A DNA stretch of 64,000 bases from a bacterium M00.F.Ca.ET.205.01.1.1. Lineage in GTDB: Bacteria; Pseudomonadota; Alphaproteobacteria; Rhizobiales; Rhizobiaceae. The stretch's first letter is position 1; each line of letters opens with the position of its first letter. A model generated the notes under the pieces. That model did not search any database, was not told the origin of the DNA, and saw nothing but the letters and a program-made list of their open reading frames with translations. Shown piece after piece: positions 24,150 through 34,553 of this stretch. The translations under genes and the position numbers were made by a program. The stretch covers positions 213,818-277,817 of the forward strand of contig SRUQ01000010.1 of NCBI GenBank assembly GCA_004791255.1, given 5' to 3'.

Positions 24150-25955
24150 TCAGTGATTGTCCCTCGGGACACCCTTGGTATGGGCAACGTCCTGGTACTT
24201 CACCGCCGGCTTCAGCACCATTCCCTGGTCGAACTGGTCGACCATACCGCGCTGGATTTCCTGCCATGGCGTCTGGTGCTGCGGATAGTGGTAGCCGCCA
24301 TTGCCCTGCAGCGCTGCACGCCGCTTGGCGATCTCGTCGTCGCTGACCAGGATGTTGGCGGTGCCCTTGTTCAAGTCAATGCGGACGCGGTCGCCCGTCT
24401 TGAGCAGCGCCAGCCCGCCGCCAATAGCGGCTTCCGGCGAGGCGTTGAGGATCGACGGCGAGCCCGACGTGCCCGACTGGCGGCCGTCGCCAATGCAGGC
24501 CAGCGCGTGGATACCCTTCTTGATCAGGTAGGCCGGCGGCTGCATGTTGACCACCTCCGCACCGCCGGGGTAGCCGACCGGGCCGGCGCCGCGCATGAAC
24601 AGGATCGTGTGCTCGTCGATGCCTTGCGCCGGATCGTCGATGCGGGCGTGGTAGTCTTCCGGCCCGTCGAAGACCATGGCGTTGCCTTCGAAGGCCTCCG
24701 GATCCTTCGGGTTGGAGAGGTAGCGCTCGCGGAATTCCGGCGAGATGCCGCTCATCTTCATGATCGCCGAATCGAACAGATTGCCCCTAAGGTTGATGAA
24801 ACCGGCATTGGCCTTCAGCGGCTTGTCGGCGCTGCGGATGACGTCGGGATTTTCGTTGGCGACGCCTTCGCTATTCTCACCGATCGACTTGCCGTTGACG
24901 GTGCGCGCGCCCGGATGCGGCAACAGCCCGCCCTTCATCAGTTCGGCGATGACCGCCGGCACGCCGCCGGCATGGTGGTAGTCCTCGCCCAGGTACTCGC
25001 CCGTCGGCTGCAAATTGACCAGCAGGGGCACATTGAGGCCGACCGTCTGCCAGTCGTCATTGTCGAGCTTTACGCCGAGGTGGCGGGCGATGGCGTTGAG
25101 ATGGATCGGCGCGTTGGTGGAGCCGCCGATCGCCGAATTGACGACGATGGCGTTCTCGAAAGCCTCTCTCGTCATGATTTCGGACGGCTTCAGATCCTCA
25201 TGCACCATCTCGACGATGCGCTTTCCCGTCTCATAGGAAATCTGGCCGCGCTCGCGATAGGGCGCCGGGATGGCGGCCGAGCCCGGCAGCTGCATGCCGA
25301 GCGCCTCGGCCAGCGAATTCATGGTGGTGGCGGTGCCCATCGTGTTGCAATAACCGGTGGACGGAGCCGACGATGCGACGATGTCCATGAACTCGTCATA
25401 GTCGATCTCGCCAGCCGACAGGCGCTGGCGCGATTCCCAGACGATGGTGCCGGAGCCGGTGCGCTTACCCTTGTGCCAGCCATTGAGCATCGGGCCGACC
25501 GAGAGGGCGATGGCCGGAATGTTGACGGTGGCCGCCGCCATCAGCAGAGCCGGCGTCGTCTTGTCGCAGCCGATGGTGAGCACCACGCCGTCGAGCGGGT
25601 AGCCATAGAGCACCTCGACGACGCCGAGATAGGCAAGGTTGCGGTCGAGTGCGGCGGTCGGGCGCTTGCCGGTCTCCTGGATCGGGTGGCAAGGGAACTC
25701 GAACGGAATGCCGCCCATCGACACGATGCCTTCGCGCACCCGCTTGGCGAGTTCGAGGTGATGCCGGTTGCAGGGGGACAGATCCGAGCCCGTCTGGGCG
25801 ATGCCGATCAGCGGCTTGCCCGACATCAACTCGGCGCGTGTCAGCCCGTAATTCAGGTAGCGCTCCAGATAGAGCGCCGTCATCCCCGGATTGTCGGGAT
25901 TGTCGAACCACTCCTGCGAGCGAAATTTCTTCTTCTTGGTGGGGGCGCCGGCCAT
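24150..25955 (-). CDS. IlvD/Edd-family sugar-acid dehydratase
   Basis: 601-residue iron-sulfur dehydratase. IGIAQTGSDLSPCNRHHLELAKRV (one cluster cysteine) and TIGCDKTTPALLMAA (second) are visible, a third cysteine is expected in STGYCNTMGTATTMN, and the C-terminal part has GDGRQSGTSGSPSILN. Lysine-rich MAGAPTKKKKFRSQEWFDNPDNPGM at the start is typical of L-arabonate/D-xylonate-type enzymes, not of IlvD in branched-chain synthesis. Start ATG 25955 is taken as the first codon fitting the family. It likely converts an aldonate to a 2-keto-3-deoxy acid; no pathway partner is next to it. Confidence 0.88.
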   Translation of the reverse strand: MAGAPTKKKKFRSQEWFDNPDNPGMTALYLERYLNYGLTRAELMSGKPLIGIAQTGSDLSPCNRHHLELAKRVREGIVSMGGIPFEFPCHPIQETGKRPTAALDRNLAYLGVVEVLYGYPLDGVVLTIGCDKTTPALLMAAATVNIPAIALSVGPMLNGWHKGKRTGSGTIVWESRQRLSAGEIDYDEFMDIVASSAPSTGYCNTMGTATTMNSLAEALGMQLPGSAAIPAPYRERGQISYETGKRIVEMVHEDLKPSEIMTREAFENAIVVNSAIGGSTNAPIHLNAIARHLGVKLDNDDWQTVGLNVPLLVNLQPTGEYLGEDYHHAGGVPAVIAELMKGGLLPHPGARTVNGKSIGENSEGVANENPDVIRSADKPLKANAGFINLRGNLFDSAIMKMSGISPEFRERYLSNPKDPEAFEGNAMVFDGPEDYHARIDDPAQGIDEHTILFMRGAGPVGYPGGAEVVNMQPPAYLIKKGIHALACIGDGRQSGTSGSPSILNASPEAAIGGGLALLKTGDRVRIDLNKGTANILVSDDEIAKRRAALQGNGGYHYPQHQTPWQEIQRGMVDQFDQGMVLKPAVKYQDVAHTKGVPRDNH

Positions 25956-26104
25956 CGTGGTCTCCGTATTTGTATGACAAATCGATATGACAATGCGCTC
26001 ATGCAGGCAAGAGGCAGGCGCGGTCCAAACCGGACTTTGGTGCGATAGACAGGTATTCGGCCGCGCGCTAGGACCAATCAGCATCAGCAATCCGGGAGGT
26101 TTTG

Positions 26105-26554
26105 ATGGCTTTGGTGATCGAAGGCGAGGAGCGCATCGCCGCACCCCTGCAGAAAGTGTGGGAAGCGCTGAACGACCCGGCCATTCTCAGGGAAAGCATC
26201 CCCGGCTGCCAGAGTCTGGAAATGAAGTCTCCAACCGAGATGGCGGCGACGGTCGTCCTGAAGATCGGGCCGATCAAGGCGACCTTCAATGGCGAGGTGA
26301 CGCTGAAAAATCTTAAGCCGCCGCATGCCTACACCATCCAGGGCGAAGGCAAGGGCGGCATAGCCGGCTTCGCCAAGGGCGGCGCCGACGTGACGCTGAC
26401 CGCGGACGGGGCGGATGCGACAGTGCTCAAATACGCGGCCAAGGCCGATGTCGGCGGCAAGATCGCCCAGCTCGGCAGCCGGCTCATCGAGTCGACCTCG
26501 AAAAAACTGGCCGGGCAGTTTTTCTCGACGTTTGGTGAAAAGGTGGGCGGCTAG
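26105..26554 (+). CDS. CoxG-like SRPBCC protein
   Basis: 149-residue carbon monoxide dehydrogenase subunit G-type protein (START/SRPBCC fold). The pattern GEERIAAPLQKVWEALNDPAILRESIPGCQSLE is diagnostic. No cox structural genes are adjacent. CoxG-like proteins are thought to help assemble or anchor molybdenum hydroxylases; here the role is open. The ribosome site GGGAGG precedes ATG 26105; a TTG one codon earlier is possible. Confidence 0.88.
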   Translation: MALVIEGEERIAAPLQKVWEALNDPAILRESIPGCQSLEMKSPTEMAATVVLKIGPIKATFNGEVTLKNLKPPHAYTIQGEGKGGIAGFAKGGADVTLTADGADATVLKYAAKADVGGKIAQLGSRLIESTSKKLAGQFFSTFGEKVGG

Positions 26555-26566
26555 TACCCGCGATCA

Positions 26567-26965
26567 CTAACCATCAACGACCGCAAACGCATCAACCTCG
26601 ATCAGATATCCGGGCGATAGGCTCGCGACGCCCAGAACGACGTTGGTCGGCTTGTGATCGCCGAACAGCGTCAGCCGAGCCTCTTCGATGATCGGGTAGT
26701 GAGTGTGGAGCTGGTAATCGACGACGTAGATCGTAATCTTGGCTACGTGCCTGGGAAGGGCACCCGCGGCTGCAATGGCTCGACCGAGGTTGGCGAACGC
26801 CTGGCGCACCTGAACCGCGAAATCGCCGGGGCCGACAAGCTTGCCGTGTATGTCTTCCGGCTCCTGGCCAGCGACAAATATCAGCTTGGCGCCCTTCGCG
26901 ACAACGACCTGCGTGTAGGTATCGGGTGTCGGTAGATCCTTGGGATTGATGCATTCAAGCGTCAT
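26567..26965 (-). CDS. RidA-family protein
   Basis: 132-residue member of the YjgF/YER057c/UK114 family, of typical length. The pattern KLIFVAGQEPEDIHGKLVGPGDFAVQVRQAFANLGRAIAAAGA is diagnostic. The arginine in the C-terminal ring (usually in a KIEIEVVA-type strand) is not obvious in GYLIEVDAFAVVDG, so classic 2-iminobutanoate deaminase activity is doubtful. Start ATG 26965 has GGAGGGG upstream. It converges with the CoxG-like gene (12-base gap). Confidence 0.86.
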   Translation of the reverse strand: MTLECINPKDLPTPDTYTQVVVAKGAKLIFVAGQEPEDIHGKLVGPGDFAVQVRQAFANLGRAIAAAGALPRHVAKITIYVVDYQLHTHYPIIEEARLTLFGDHKPTNVVLGVASLSPGYLIEVDAFAVVDG

Positions 26966-27024
26966 TTGCGTCCGCCCCTCCTTCTCTGGATTTCCTGACT
27001 TGGCTTCCCCGGCGTGCGCAATGC

Positions 27025-28191
<1,167 letters not shown>

Positions 28192-28412
28192 GATTTTCTT
28201 CCTCGGGGTTTGGTGTTCCAAATAGTGCAGTTTCCAGACAGAACCAAGCTGTGGCGCAATGGCTCGCCTTGCGTGTTCCGGAAAGCGACGGACGGTGTCG
28301 ATTTGCCATGGGAGGTTCGTAACCTCGATCAGCCGCAGGATCGACCATGGTCAAACGGGCGGCTCGCGCTATTTCAATTGCCATCGACCGACAACCAGTG
28401 AAGGAGACAGTC

Positions 28413-28790
28413 ATGCTCGAAAACAGCAATGCGACGGCCAATGTCGCGGTGAAGGACCTGGAGCAGGCCAAGACTTTTTATGAGGGAACGCTCGGCCTCA
28501 AGCAGGTGGACGACATTGGCGGCGAACTGCTCGTCTACAAAAGCGGTGACACGGTCATCAACGTCTATCATTCGCAATTCGCCGGCACCAACAAGGCGAC
28601 GGCGGTGACGTGGACGGTCGGCGACCAGATCGAACCGATCGTCAAGTCGCTGAGGTCGAAAGGCGTTGCCTTCGAGCACTACGAAATGCCCGGCCTGACG
28701 CTCGAAGGCGACATCCATGTCGGCCAGGGCATGAAGGTCGCATGGTTCAAGGACCCGGACGGCAACATCCTCAATCTCGTGAACGGGTAG
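28413..28790 (+). CDS. VOC-family (glyoxalase/bleomycin-resistance) protein
   Basis: 125-residue two-module vicinal-oxygen-chelate protein: first module TANVAVKDLEQAKTFYEGTLGLK, second ending KVAWFKDPDGNILNLVNG. Start ATG 28413 with GAAGGAGACAG upstream, 23 codons inside a longer open frame. It stands alone, convergent with the phosphate transporter gene (27-base gap). Substrate not inferable. Confidence 0.86.
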   Translation: MLENSNATANVAVKDLEQAKTFYEGTLGLKQVDDIGGELLVYKSGDTVINVYHSQFAGTNKATAVTWTVGDQIEPIVKSLRSKGVAFEHYEMPGLTLEGDIHVGQGMKVAWFKDPDGNILNLVNG

Positions 28791-28817
28791 ACCATATCGC
28801 CATTGCCGGCGCTTCCC

Positions 28818-29822
28818 TCAACCCGCAAGGTTGACGGCGAGATAGGTGAGAGCCGATATCGCCGCCGTCGCCGGCAGGGTGACGACCCAGGCGACGACGA
28901 TGTTGCCGGCAATGCCCCAGCGCACCGCCGAAACGCGTCGAGCCGCACCCACGCCGATGATGGCGCCGGTGATGGTGTGCGTAGTCGAGACGGGAACGCC
29001 GAGCCAGGTGGCGGCAAACAAGGTGATCGCACCGCCGGTCTCGGCGCAGAACCCCTGCATGGGGTTCAGCCTGGTGATCTTCGAGCCCATGGTGTGGACG
29101 ATGCGCCAGCCGCCGAACAGTGTGCCCAGCGCCAGCGCCGTCTGACAGGTGAGGACCACCCAGAGCGGCACGTAGAACGTCGTGCCGAGCATGCCTTGCG
29201 AGTAGAGCAGCACGGCAATAATGCCCATGGTTTTCTGGGCGTCGTTGCCGCCGTGGCCGAGCGAATAGAGTGAGGCCGAGAAGAACTGCAGGATGCGAAA
29301 GCTGCTGTCGACGGCGAACGGCGTCTGGCGCACGAACAGCCAGGAGACGACGAGGACCAGCAGCAGCGCCAGGACAAAACCGGTTGCCGGCGACAGCACG
29401 ATGGCGGCGACCGTCTTGCCAAGCCCCGACCAGACGATGGCGCCGACGCCTGCCTTTGCAACGCCGGCGCCGACCAGCCCGCCGATCAGCGCATGCGAGC
29501 TGCTCGAGGGAATGCCGGCAACCCAGGTGACGATGTTCCAGACGATGGCTCCGACCAGCGCCGAGAAGATCACCGCCGGCGTGACAATGCTGACGTCGAC
29601 GATGCCCTTGCCCACGGTCTCGGCGACATGAAGGCCGAAGAACATGAAGGCGATGAAGTTGAAGAAGGCCGCCCAGACCACCGCATAGTGCGGCCGCAGC
29701 ACGCGCGTGGAGACGATGGTGGCGATGGAATTGGCGGCGTCGTGCAGGCCATTGAGAAAATCGAAGAACAGCGCCACGGCGACGAGGCCGGCGAGCAAGG
29801 GAAAGGCGATCGCAGCTTCCAT
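28818..29822 (-). CDS. pit: Inorganic phosphate transporter, PiT family
   Basis: 334-residue membrane protein of the PiT family. The two signature repeats are FDFLNGLHDAANSIATIVSTRVL in the N-terminal half and PVSTTHTITGAIIGVG in the C-terminal half; GHGGNDAQKTMGII also fits. It carries metal-phosphate with protons. Three bases separate it from the DUF47 gene upstream, the standard partner, so the two form a low-affinity phosphate-uptake operon as in Sinorhizobium orfA-pit. Confidence 0.95.
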   Translation of the reverse strand: MEAAIAFPLLAGLVAVALFFDFLNGLHDAANSIATIVSTRVLRPHYAVVWAAFFNFIAFMFFGLHVAETVGKGIVDVSIVTPAVIFSALVGAIVWNIVTWVAGIPSSSSHALIGGLVGAGVAKAGVGAIVWSGLGKTVAAIVLSPATGFVLALLLVLVVSWLFVRQTPFAVDSSFRILQFFSASLYSLGHGGNDAQKTMGIIAVLLYSQGMLGTTFYVPLWVVLTCQTALALGTLFGGWRIVHTMGSKITRLNPMQGFCAETGGAITLFAATWLGVPVSTTHTITGAIIGVGAARRVSAVRWGIAGNIVVAWVVTLPATAAISALTYLAVNLAG

Positions 29823-29825
29823 CGT

Positions 29826-30467
29826 CTAGACGTTCTCGATGACGATGCCGCTGATCTCGTTGGCGACGTCCTCGAAGCGGTCGACCACCTTCTCCAACTG
29901 GCCATAAATCTCCGAGCCGATCAGGTAGGCCATCGCGTCGCCGCGGCCATGCCGCTTGAACAGGTCTTTCAGGCCCTGCTCATGCAGATCGTCGGCGCGG
30001 CCTTCGGCGCGCATGACTTCCTCGGCGATGGCATTGAGGCGCGCGCTGTTGGCGCCGACCTTGCCGAGCAGCGGGATAGCCTCGGCGACCAGCCTGGCGG
30101 CGTCGACGATGACGCCGCCCATTTCCTGCATCAGCGGATCGAACTCGCGCTTTTCAAACAGCCGCACCGTCTTCACGGTCTTGTGCATCATGTCGATGGC
30201 GTCATCCATCGACTGGATCAGGTCCTTGATGTCGCCGCGATCGAAAGGTGTGATGAAGGAGCGCCGGACGGCAAGCAGGACGTCGGCGGTGATGTGATCC
30301 GCCTCGTCCTCCAGTTCGACGATCTTCTGGCTCCAGCGATCGACATCATTGCCCTGAAGGAGCTGCTGCAGCGCCTCCGCGCCGCCAACCACGGTGCGGG
30401 AATGCCGCTCGAACAGGTCGAAGAAACGATCTTCGCGCGGCAGCAGCTTGCGGAACCAGCCCAGCAT
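29826..30467 (-). CDS. DUF47 (PhoU-like) partner of Pit
   Basis: 213-residue four-helix PhoU-like protein (MLGWFRKLLPREDRFFDLFERH at the start, ITPFDRGDIKDLIQSMDDAIDMMHKTVK in the middle). It is encoded directly before pit and is thought to regulate that transporter. Start ATG 30467 follows GGAGGGTCGACAC; the open frame has an extra 9 codons without a ribosome site. Confidence 0.92.
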   Translation of the reverse strand: MLGWFRKLLPREDRFFDLFERHSRTVVGGAEALQQLLQGNDVDRWSQKIVELEDEADHITADVLLAVRRSFITPFDRGDIKDLIQSMDDAIDMMHKTVKTVRLFEKREFDPLMQEMGGVIVDAARLVAEAIPLLGKVGANSARLNAIAEEVMRAEGRADDLHEQGLKDLFKRHGRGDAMAYLIGSEIYGQLEKVVDRFEDVANEISGIVIENV

Positions 30468-30568
30468 GTGTCGACCCTCCGGTTTCACTCCCATAACGCC
30501 GCGACGCGCCGCAGGGAACAGTGAGCCGGCTCAAATATGTGGATTGAGCGCCGGAACGGCGGGCCAAA

Positions 30569-30829
30569 TCAGTCGAAAGCGAGCTCCAGACGCCTCTCGG
30601 CCTGGGCGACCACCCGATCCGCCCTGATGATGGCCAGCACGAACTCCCCCGGAATGCCGGCGATGTTGGAAACATCAATGGCGGCGCCATCCTCGCCAAG
30701 GCTGCGAACCGTGCAGTCGATGGTCGACTTGCGGGCGTTGAAGACGATCTGGCCGGCCTTCAGCACCCTGCGCCGTGGCCGCAGTTGACGGCTTGGGGGG
30801 CATTTCGGGCCGCGATTGCCCCCTTTCAC
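30569..30829 (-). CDS. Small PilZ-domain protein
   Basis: 86 residues. The pattern RPRRRVLKAGQIVFNARKSTIDCTVRSLGEDGAAIDVSN is PilZ-like (RxxxR and D/NxSxxG analogue: DVSN-AG), which in many proteins binds cyclic di-GMP. The usual C-terminal VVWR strand is not clear (DRVVAQAERRLELAFD), so it is short or altered there. It lies alone, upstream of the Pit operon. Confidence 0.72.
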   Translation of the reverse strand: MKGGNRGPKCPPSRQLRPRRRVLKAGQIVFNARKSTIDCTVRSLGEDGAAIDVSNIAGIPGEFVLAIIRADRVVAQAERRLELAFD

Positions 30830-30950
30830 GAAAGTTGTTCACCGCTCCAGGTGGCGCAGATGTCTTGATTTCTTCTCTTGTGAATTCATCGTTCTAGGTT
30901 CTAGCTCTTCATCGCATCCGATTTTTTGGCCGTTTGGATTGGAGGATATC

Positions 30951-31418
30951 ATGGATTATGGGCAGGGCTCCGTGGAACATCTATCAAGAGAATACATGCG
31001 AATTCAGCAGATAATTGAGGATTTTGACAGCAAGGCACTGACAATAAAAGCGTGGAGTGTTACCCTTAGCGCGGCGGGTATAGTAACGTCATACACACAA
31101 AAAGTTCCAATGATTTTGCTGATTGCCTCTGGCAGCGCTCTTGTATTCTGGATAATCGAAGCACTATGGAAAACAAGCCAGCAGGCATACTATAAGCGGG
31201 TATACGCTATTGAAAATTATTTCGTGAGCCCAACGGGCGAGTTTCCGCCATATCAGATCGCAACGTCATGGTCACACTCTTGGCATACCCATGGCCGTGG
31301 CGCGCTGGCACTGAAGATAATGGTTTGGCCTCGCATATTGCTGCCGCACGCCATCGTGGCCACGGTGGCGGCGACGCTCTTTTTGGTCGCTCCTCCCTTG
31401 GGTGCTATACCGTCCTGA
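30951..31418 (+). CDS. Orphan membrane protein, AT-richer than its surroundings
   Basis: 155 residues, family not recognised. Perfect ribosome site GGAGGATATC before ATG 30951. A hydrophilic N-terminus (DYGQGSVEHLSREYMRIQQ) is followed by two close hydrophobic segments (about 35-50 and 55-72), then ENYFVSPTGEFPPYQIATSWSHSW and a C-terminal hydrophobic segment. Base and codon use (many A/T third positions, ATA, AGC, TTT) differ sharply from all neighbours, and the low-GC patch covers about 30830-31440, which suggests recent transfer. It sits between a PilZ gene and a LysR gene. Confidence 0.72.
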   Translation: MDYGQGSVEHLSREYMRIQQIIEDFDSKALTIKAWSVTLSAAGIVTSYTQKVPMILLIASGSALVFWIIEALWKTSQQAYYKRVYAIENYFVSPTGEFPPYQIATSWSHSWHTHGRGALALKIMVWPRILLPHAIVATVAATLFLVAPPLGAIPS

Positions 31419-31477
31419 TCCTCATTCTTTTTTGGATTTAGAAATTCCTATTCTGATGGGGAAGCGAAGTCGCAACC

Positions 31478-32377
31478 ATGATCGACAAACTCGAATTCTT
31501 CATCGCGCTGGCCAAGGAAGAGCATTTCGGCCGCGCGGCGGAAGTGTGCGGCGTCACCCAGCCGACCTTGTCGGCCGGGATCAAGCAGCTCGAGGGCCAG
31601 CTCGGCGTCATGCTGGTCCATCGCGGGTCGCGTTTCCAGGGGCTGACGCCGGAGGGCAAGCAGGTGCTGGAGTGGGCCCGGCGCATCGTCGGCGATTCAA
31701 GGACCATGCGCGAGGAGATGCGGGCGGCGCGCCACGGCCTTTCCGGCCGTATCCGGATTGCCGCCATTCCCACCGCGCTCGCCATGGTGGCGCGGCTGAC
31801 GACGCCGTTTCGCGACAAGCATCCGGGCGTCACTTTCTCGGTGCTGTCGCGAACCTCGATCGAAGTGCTGTCGCTGCTCGGCAATTTCGACGTCGACGCC
31901 GGCATCACCTATCTCGACAACGAGCCGCTCGGACGGGTGACCAGCGTGCCGCTCTATGACGAACGCTATCAATTGATCACCGCCATCGGAAACCCCTATT
32001 CCGACCGCGACAAAGTGACATGGGCCGAAATCAGCCGGCTGCCGCTTTGCCTTTTGACGCCGGATATGCAGAACCGCCGTATCATCGACCAGCATCTGGC
32101 CGAGGCTGGCGTGCAGGTAAGGCCGACGCTGGAATCCAATTCGATGATCGTGCTGTTTTCGCACATCCGGACCGGCAAATGGTCGTCGATCATGCCGCTC
32201 AACCTCGCGGAAACATTCGGCTTTTCCGAGCCGATCCGGGCCATTCCGATCGTCGAACCGGACGCCAGCCACACGGTCGGCCTGGTGGCGGCGCCGCGCG
32301 AACCACACACGCCGCTGGTGCAGGCGCTGCTGGACGAGGCGATGGCGCTGGCAGACGATTTCCGTGCCCACCACTAG
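31478..32377 (+). CDS. LysR-type regulator of the formate dehydrogenase operon
   Basis: 299-residue LysR protein: N-terminal helix-turn-helix (FFIALAKEEHFGRAAEVCGVTQPTLSAGIKQLE) and a periplasmic-binding-like effector domain. It lies immediately upstream of fdsG in the same direction, and a perfect LysR box is in the gap, so it is the likely FdsR activator or repressor responding to formate. Effector identity is inferred from location only. Confidence 0.9.
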   Translation: MIDKLEFFIALAKEEHFGRAAEVCGVTQPTLSAGIKQLEGQLGVMLVHRGSRFQGLTPEGKQVLEWARRIVGDSRTMREEMRAARHGLSGRIRIAAIPTALAMVARLTTPFRDKHPGVTFSVLSRTSIEVLSLLGNFDVDAGITYLDNEPLGRVTSVPLYDERYQLITAIGNPYSDRDKVTWAEISRLPLCLLTPDMQNRRIIDQHLAEAGVQVRPTLESNSMIVLFSHIRTGKWSSIMPLNLAETFGFSEPIRAIPIVEPDASHTVGLVAAPREPHTPLVQALLDEAMALADDFRAHH

Positions 32378-32404
32378 GTCTACACAGGAGGACTGACGGC
32401 AATC

Positions 32405-32421
32405 GATAGAAGATTTCTATC
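32405..32421 (+). promoter_or_regulatory. LysR box upstream of fdsG
   Basis: Perfect 17-bp palindrome GATAGAA-GAT-TTCTATC; it fits the LysR rule T-N11-A (ATAG-N7-CTAT) and lies 90 bases before the fdsG start and 27 bases after the lysR stop. That is the position expected of the activation site of the operon. Confidence 0.65.
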
Positions 32422-32510
32422 AAGCGACGAAACGGCTTTATTGATTCCAGTGGTTTCCTCTGGTTTCCTAAGCACTTAGCGCTAGACGCCACGACCAGGG
32501 AGGGCGCTGC

Positions 32511-32990
32511 ATGACGATGCAGCCTGCAAGTACCGAAATCGCATCACGCACCGCGGCGATTGTCCAGGAATTGAAGGACCTTGAAGGTCCGCTGCTGCCG
32601 ATCCTGCACGGCATCCAGGAAGAATTCGGCCATGTGCCGCAGGAGGTGCTGCCTGTCATCGCCGACGGGCTGAACCTCTCCAGGGCCGAAGTGCACGGTG
32701 TCGTCACCTTCTATCATGACTTCCGTGCCCGGCCGGCTGGCCGCCATGTGCTCAAGCTCTGCCAGGCGGAAGCCTGCCAGTCGATGGGCTCGGATGCGAT
32801 CGCAGCCAAGGTCAAGCAGCTGCTCGGCATCGATTTCCATGAGACCACCCGCGACGGCTCGGTGACGCTGGAGCCGGTCTATTGCCTCGGGCTGTGCGCC
32901 TGTTCGCCGTCGGCGATGCTCGACGGCGAGGTGATCGGGCGGCTCGATGACGAGAAACTCGACGAGATCGTCGCGGAGGTGCGCTCATGA
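32511..32990 (+). CDS. fdsG: NAD-linked formate dehydrogenase gamma subunit
   Basis: 159-residue NuoE-like subunit. Its [2Fe-2S] ligands are in KLCQAEACQSMGSD and VYCLGLCACSPSAML (four cysteines). It shuttles electrons between the large Mo subunit and FdsB. Start ATG 32511 has a GGGAGG site upstream. It overlaps fdsB by four bases (ATGA, 32987-32990). First gene of fdsGBA-fdhD-fdsD. Confidence 0.95.
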   Translation: MTMQPASTEIASRTAAIVQELKDLEGPLLPILHGIQEEFGHVPQEVLPVIADGLNLSRAEVHGVVTFYHDFRARPAGRHVLKLCQAEACQSMGSDAIAAKVKQLLGIDFHETTRDGSVTLEPVYCLGLCACSPSAMLDGEVIGRLDDEKLDEIVAEVRS

Positions 32991-34543
32991 TCCCGCGGAT
33001 CTACATTCCAGCCGATTCGGGCGCGCTGGCGCTCGGCGCGGAAAAGGTTGCCAAGGCGATCGCAAACGAGCTCGCCGAGCGCGGCATCGAAGCCAAGATC
33101 GTGCGCAACGGCTCGCGGGGAGCCTATTTCCTCGAACCGATGGTCGAGGTCGCGACGGCGGAGGGCCGCGTCGCCTACGGGCCGGTGAAGCCGTCGGACG
33201 TCAAAAGCCTGTTCGACAGCGGCTTCCTCAAGGGCGGCCATCACAAGCGCTGGCTGGGCTCCCCTGACAAGATTCCGTTCCTGGCCAAGCAGACCAGGCT
33301 GACCTTCGCCCGCTGCGGCATCAACGACCCGTTGTCGCTCGACGCCTATAAATCGCTCGGCGGGCTGAAGGGCCTGCAGAATGCCGTCGCCATGGCCCCG
33401 GCCGATATCGTGAAACAGGTGACGGAGTCGGGCCTGCGCGGCCGCGGTGGCGCCGGCTTCCCGACCGGCATCAAGTGGAAGACGGTGCTCGATACGGCGG
33501 ACGAGCGCAAATACATCGTCTGCAACGCCGACGAGGGCGACAGCGCCACTTTCGCCGACCGCATGATCATGGAAGGCGACCCCTTCGTGCTGATCGAAGG
33601 CATGGCGATTGCCGGCATCGCCACCGGCGCGACCAAGGGTTTCGTCTATATCCGCTCGGAATATCCGCATGCGGTGGCGACGATGAACAAGGCCGTCGAG
33701 ATCGCCCGCAAGCACGGTGTGCTCGGCGTCAATGTGCTGGGTTCTCCCAACGCCTTCGACATGGAAATCCGCGTCGGCGCCGGCGCCTATGTCTGCGGCG
33801 AGGAAACCTCGCTCCTGAACAGCCTGGAAGGCAAGCGCGGCGTGGTGCGCGCCAAGCCGCCGCTGCCGGCGATCCAAGGCCTGTTCGGCAAGCCGACGGT
33901 GATCAACAACGTCATTTCGCTGGCCTCGGTGCCCATCATCATGGACAGGGGCGCTGCCTTCTACAAGGATTTCGGCATGGGCCGCTCGCGCGGCACTATC
34001 CCGATCCAGATCGCCGGCAACGTCAAGCAAGGCGGCCTGTTCGAGGCGGCCTTCGGCATGACGCTGGGCGAGATCGTCGACGATATCGCCGGCGGCACGG
34101 CGACCGGCCGGCCGGTCAAGGCGGTTCAGGTCGGCGGCCCGCTCGGCGCCTATTTCCCGCGCGCACTGTTCGACACGCCGTTCGACTACGAGGAATTCGC
34201 CAAGCGCGACGGGCTGATCGGCCATGCCGGCATCACCGTGTTCGACGACACCGCCGACATGCTGAAGCAGGCGCGCTTTGCCATGGAGTTCTGCGCCATC
34301 GAGAGCTGCGGCAAGTGCACCCCCTGCCGCATCGGCTCGACGCGCGGGGTCGAGACCATCGACAGGCTCGCCGCCGGCATAGAACCGGAAAAGAACCTCG
34401 CTCTGGTCACCGACCTCTGCAACACGATGAAGTTCGGATCGCTCTGCGCGCTGGGCGGTTTCACGCCCTACCCGGTGATGAGTTCGATCACGCATTTCCC
34501 CGAGGATTTCAAGCCTGCGCCGGCGCGCGTGGCTGCTGAATAG
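32987..34543 (+). CDS. fdsB: NAD-linked formate dehydrogenase beta subunit
   Basis: 518-residue NuoF-like flavoprotein that passes electrons to NAD. FMN/NADH loop: SGLRGRGGAGFPTGIKW and CNADEGDSATFADR. The [4Fe-4S] cysteines are in ESCGKCTPCRIGS. The N-terminal extension (a thioredoxin-like NuoE C-terminal-like domain) is the Fds form. Ten bases separate it from fdsA. Complete and of normal length. Confidence 0.96.
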   Translation: MIPRIYIPADSGALALGAEKVAKAIANELAERGIEAKIVRNGSRGAYFLEPMVEVATAEGRVAYGPVKPSDVKSLFDSGFLKGGHHKRWLGSPDKIPFLAKQTRLTFARCGINDPLSLDAYKSLGGLKGLQNAVAMAPADIVKQVTESGLRGRGGAGFPTGIKWKTVLDTADERKYIVCNADEGDSATFADRMIMEGDPFVLIEGMAIAGIATGATKGFVYIRSEYPHAVATMNKAVEIARKHGVLGVNVLGSPNAFDMEIRVGAGAYVCGEETSLLNSLEGKRGVVRAKPPLPAIQGLFGKPTVINNVISLASVPIIMDRGAAFYKDFGMGRSRGTIPIQIAGNVKQGGLFEAAFGMTLGEIVDDIAGGTATGRPVKAVQVGGPLGAYFPRALFDTPFDYEEFAKRDGLIGHAGITVFDDTADMLKQARFAMEFCAIESCGKCTPCRIGSTRGVETIDRLAAGIEPEKNLALVTDLCNTMKFGSLCALGGFTPYPVMSSITHFPEDFKPAPARVAAE

Positions 34544-34553
34544 GAGCTGGCAG

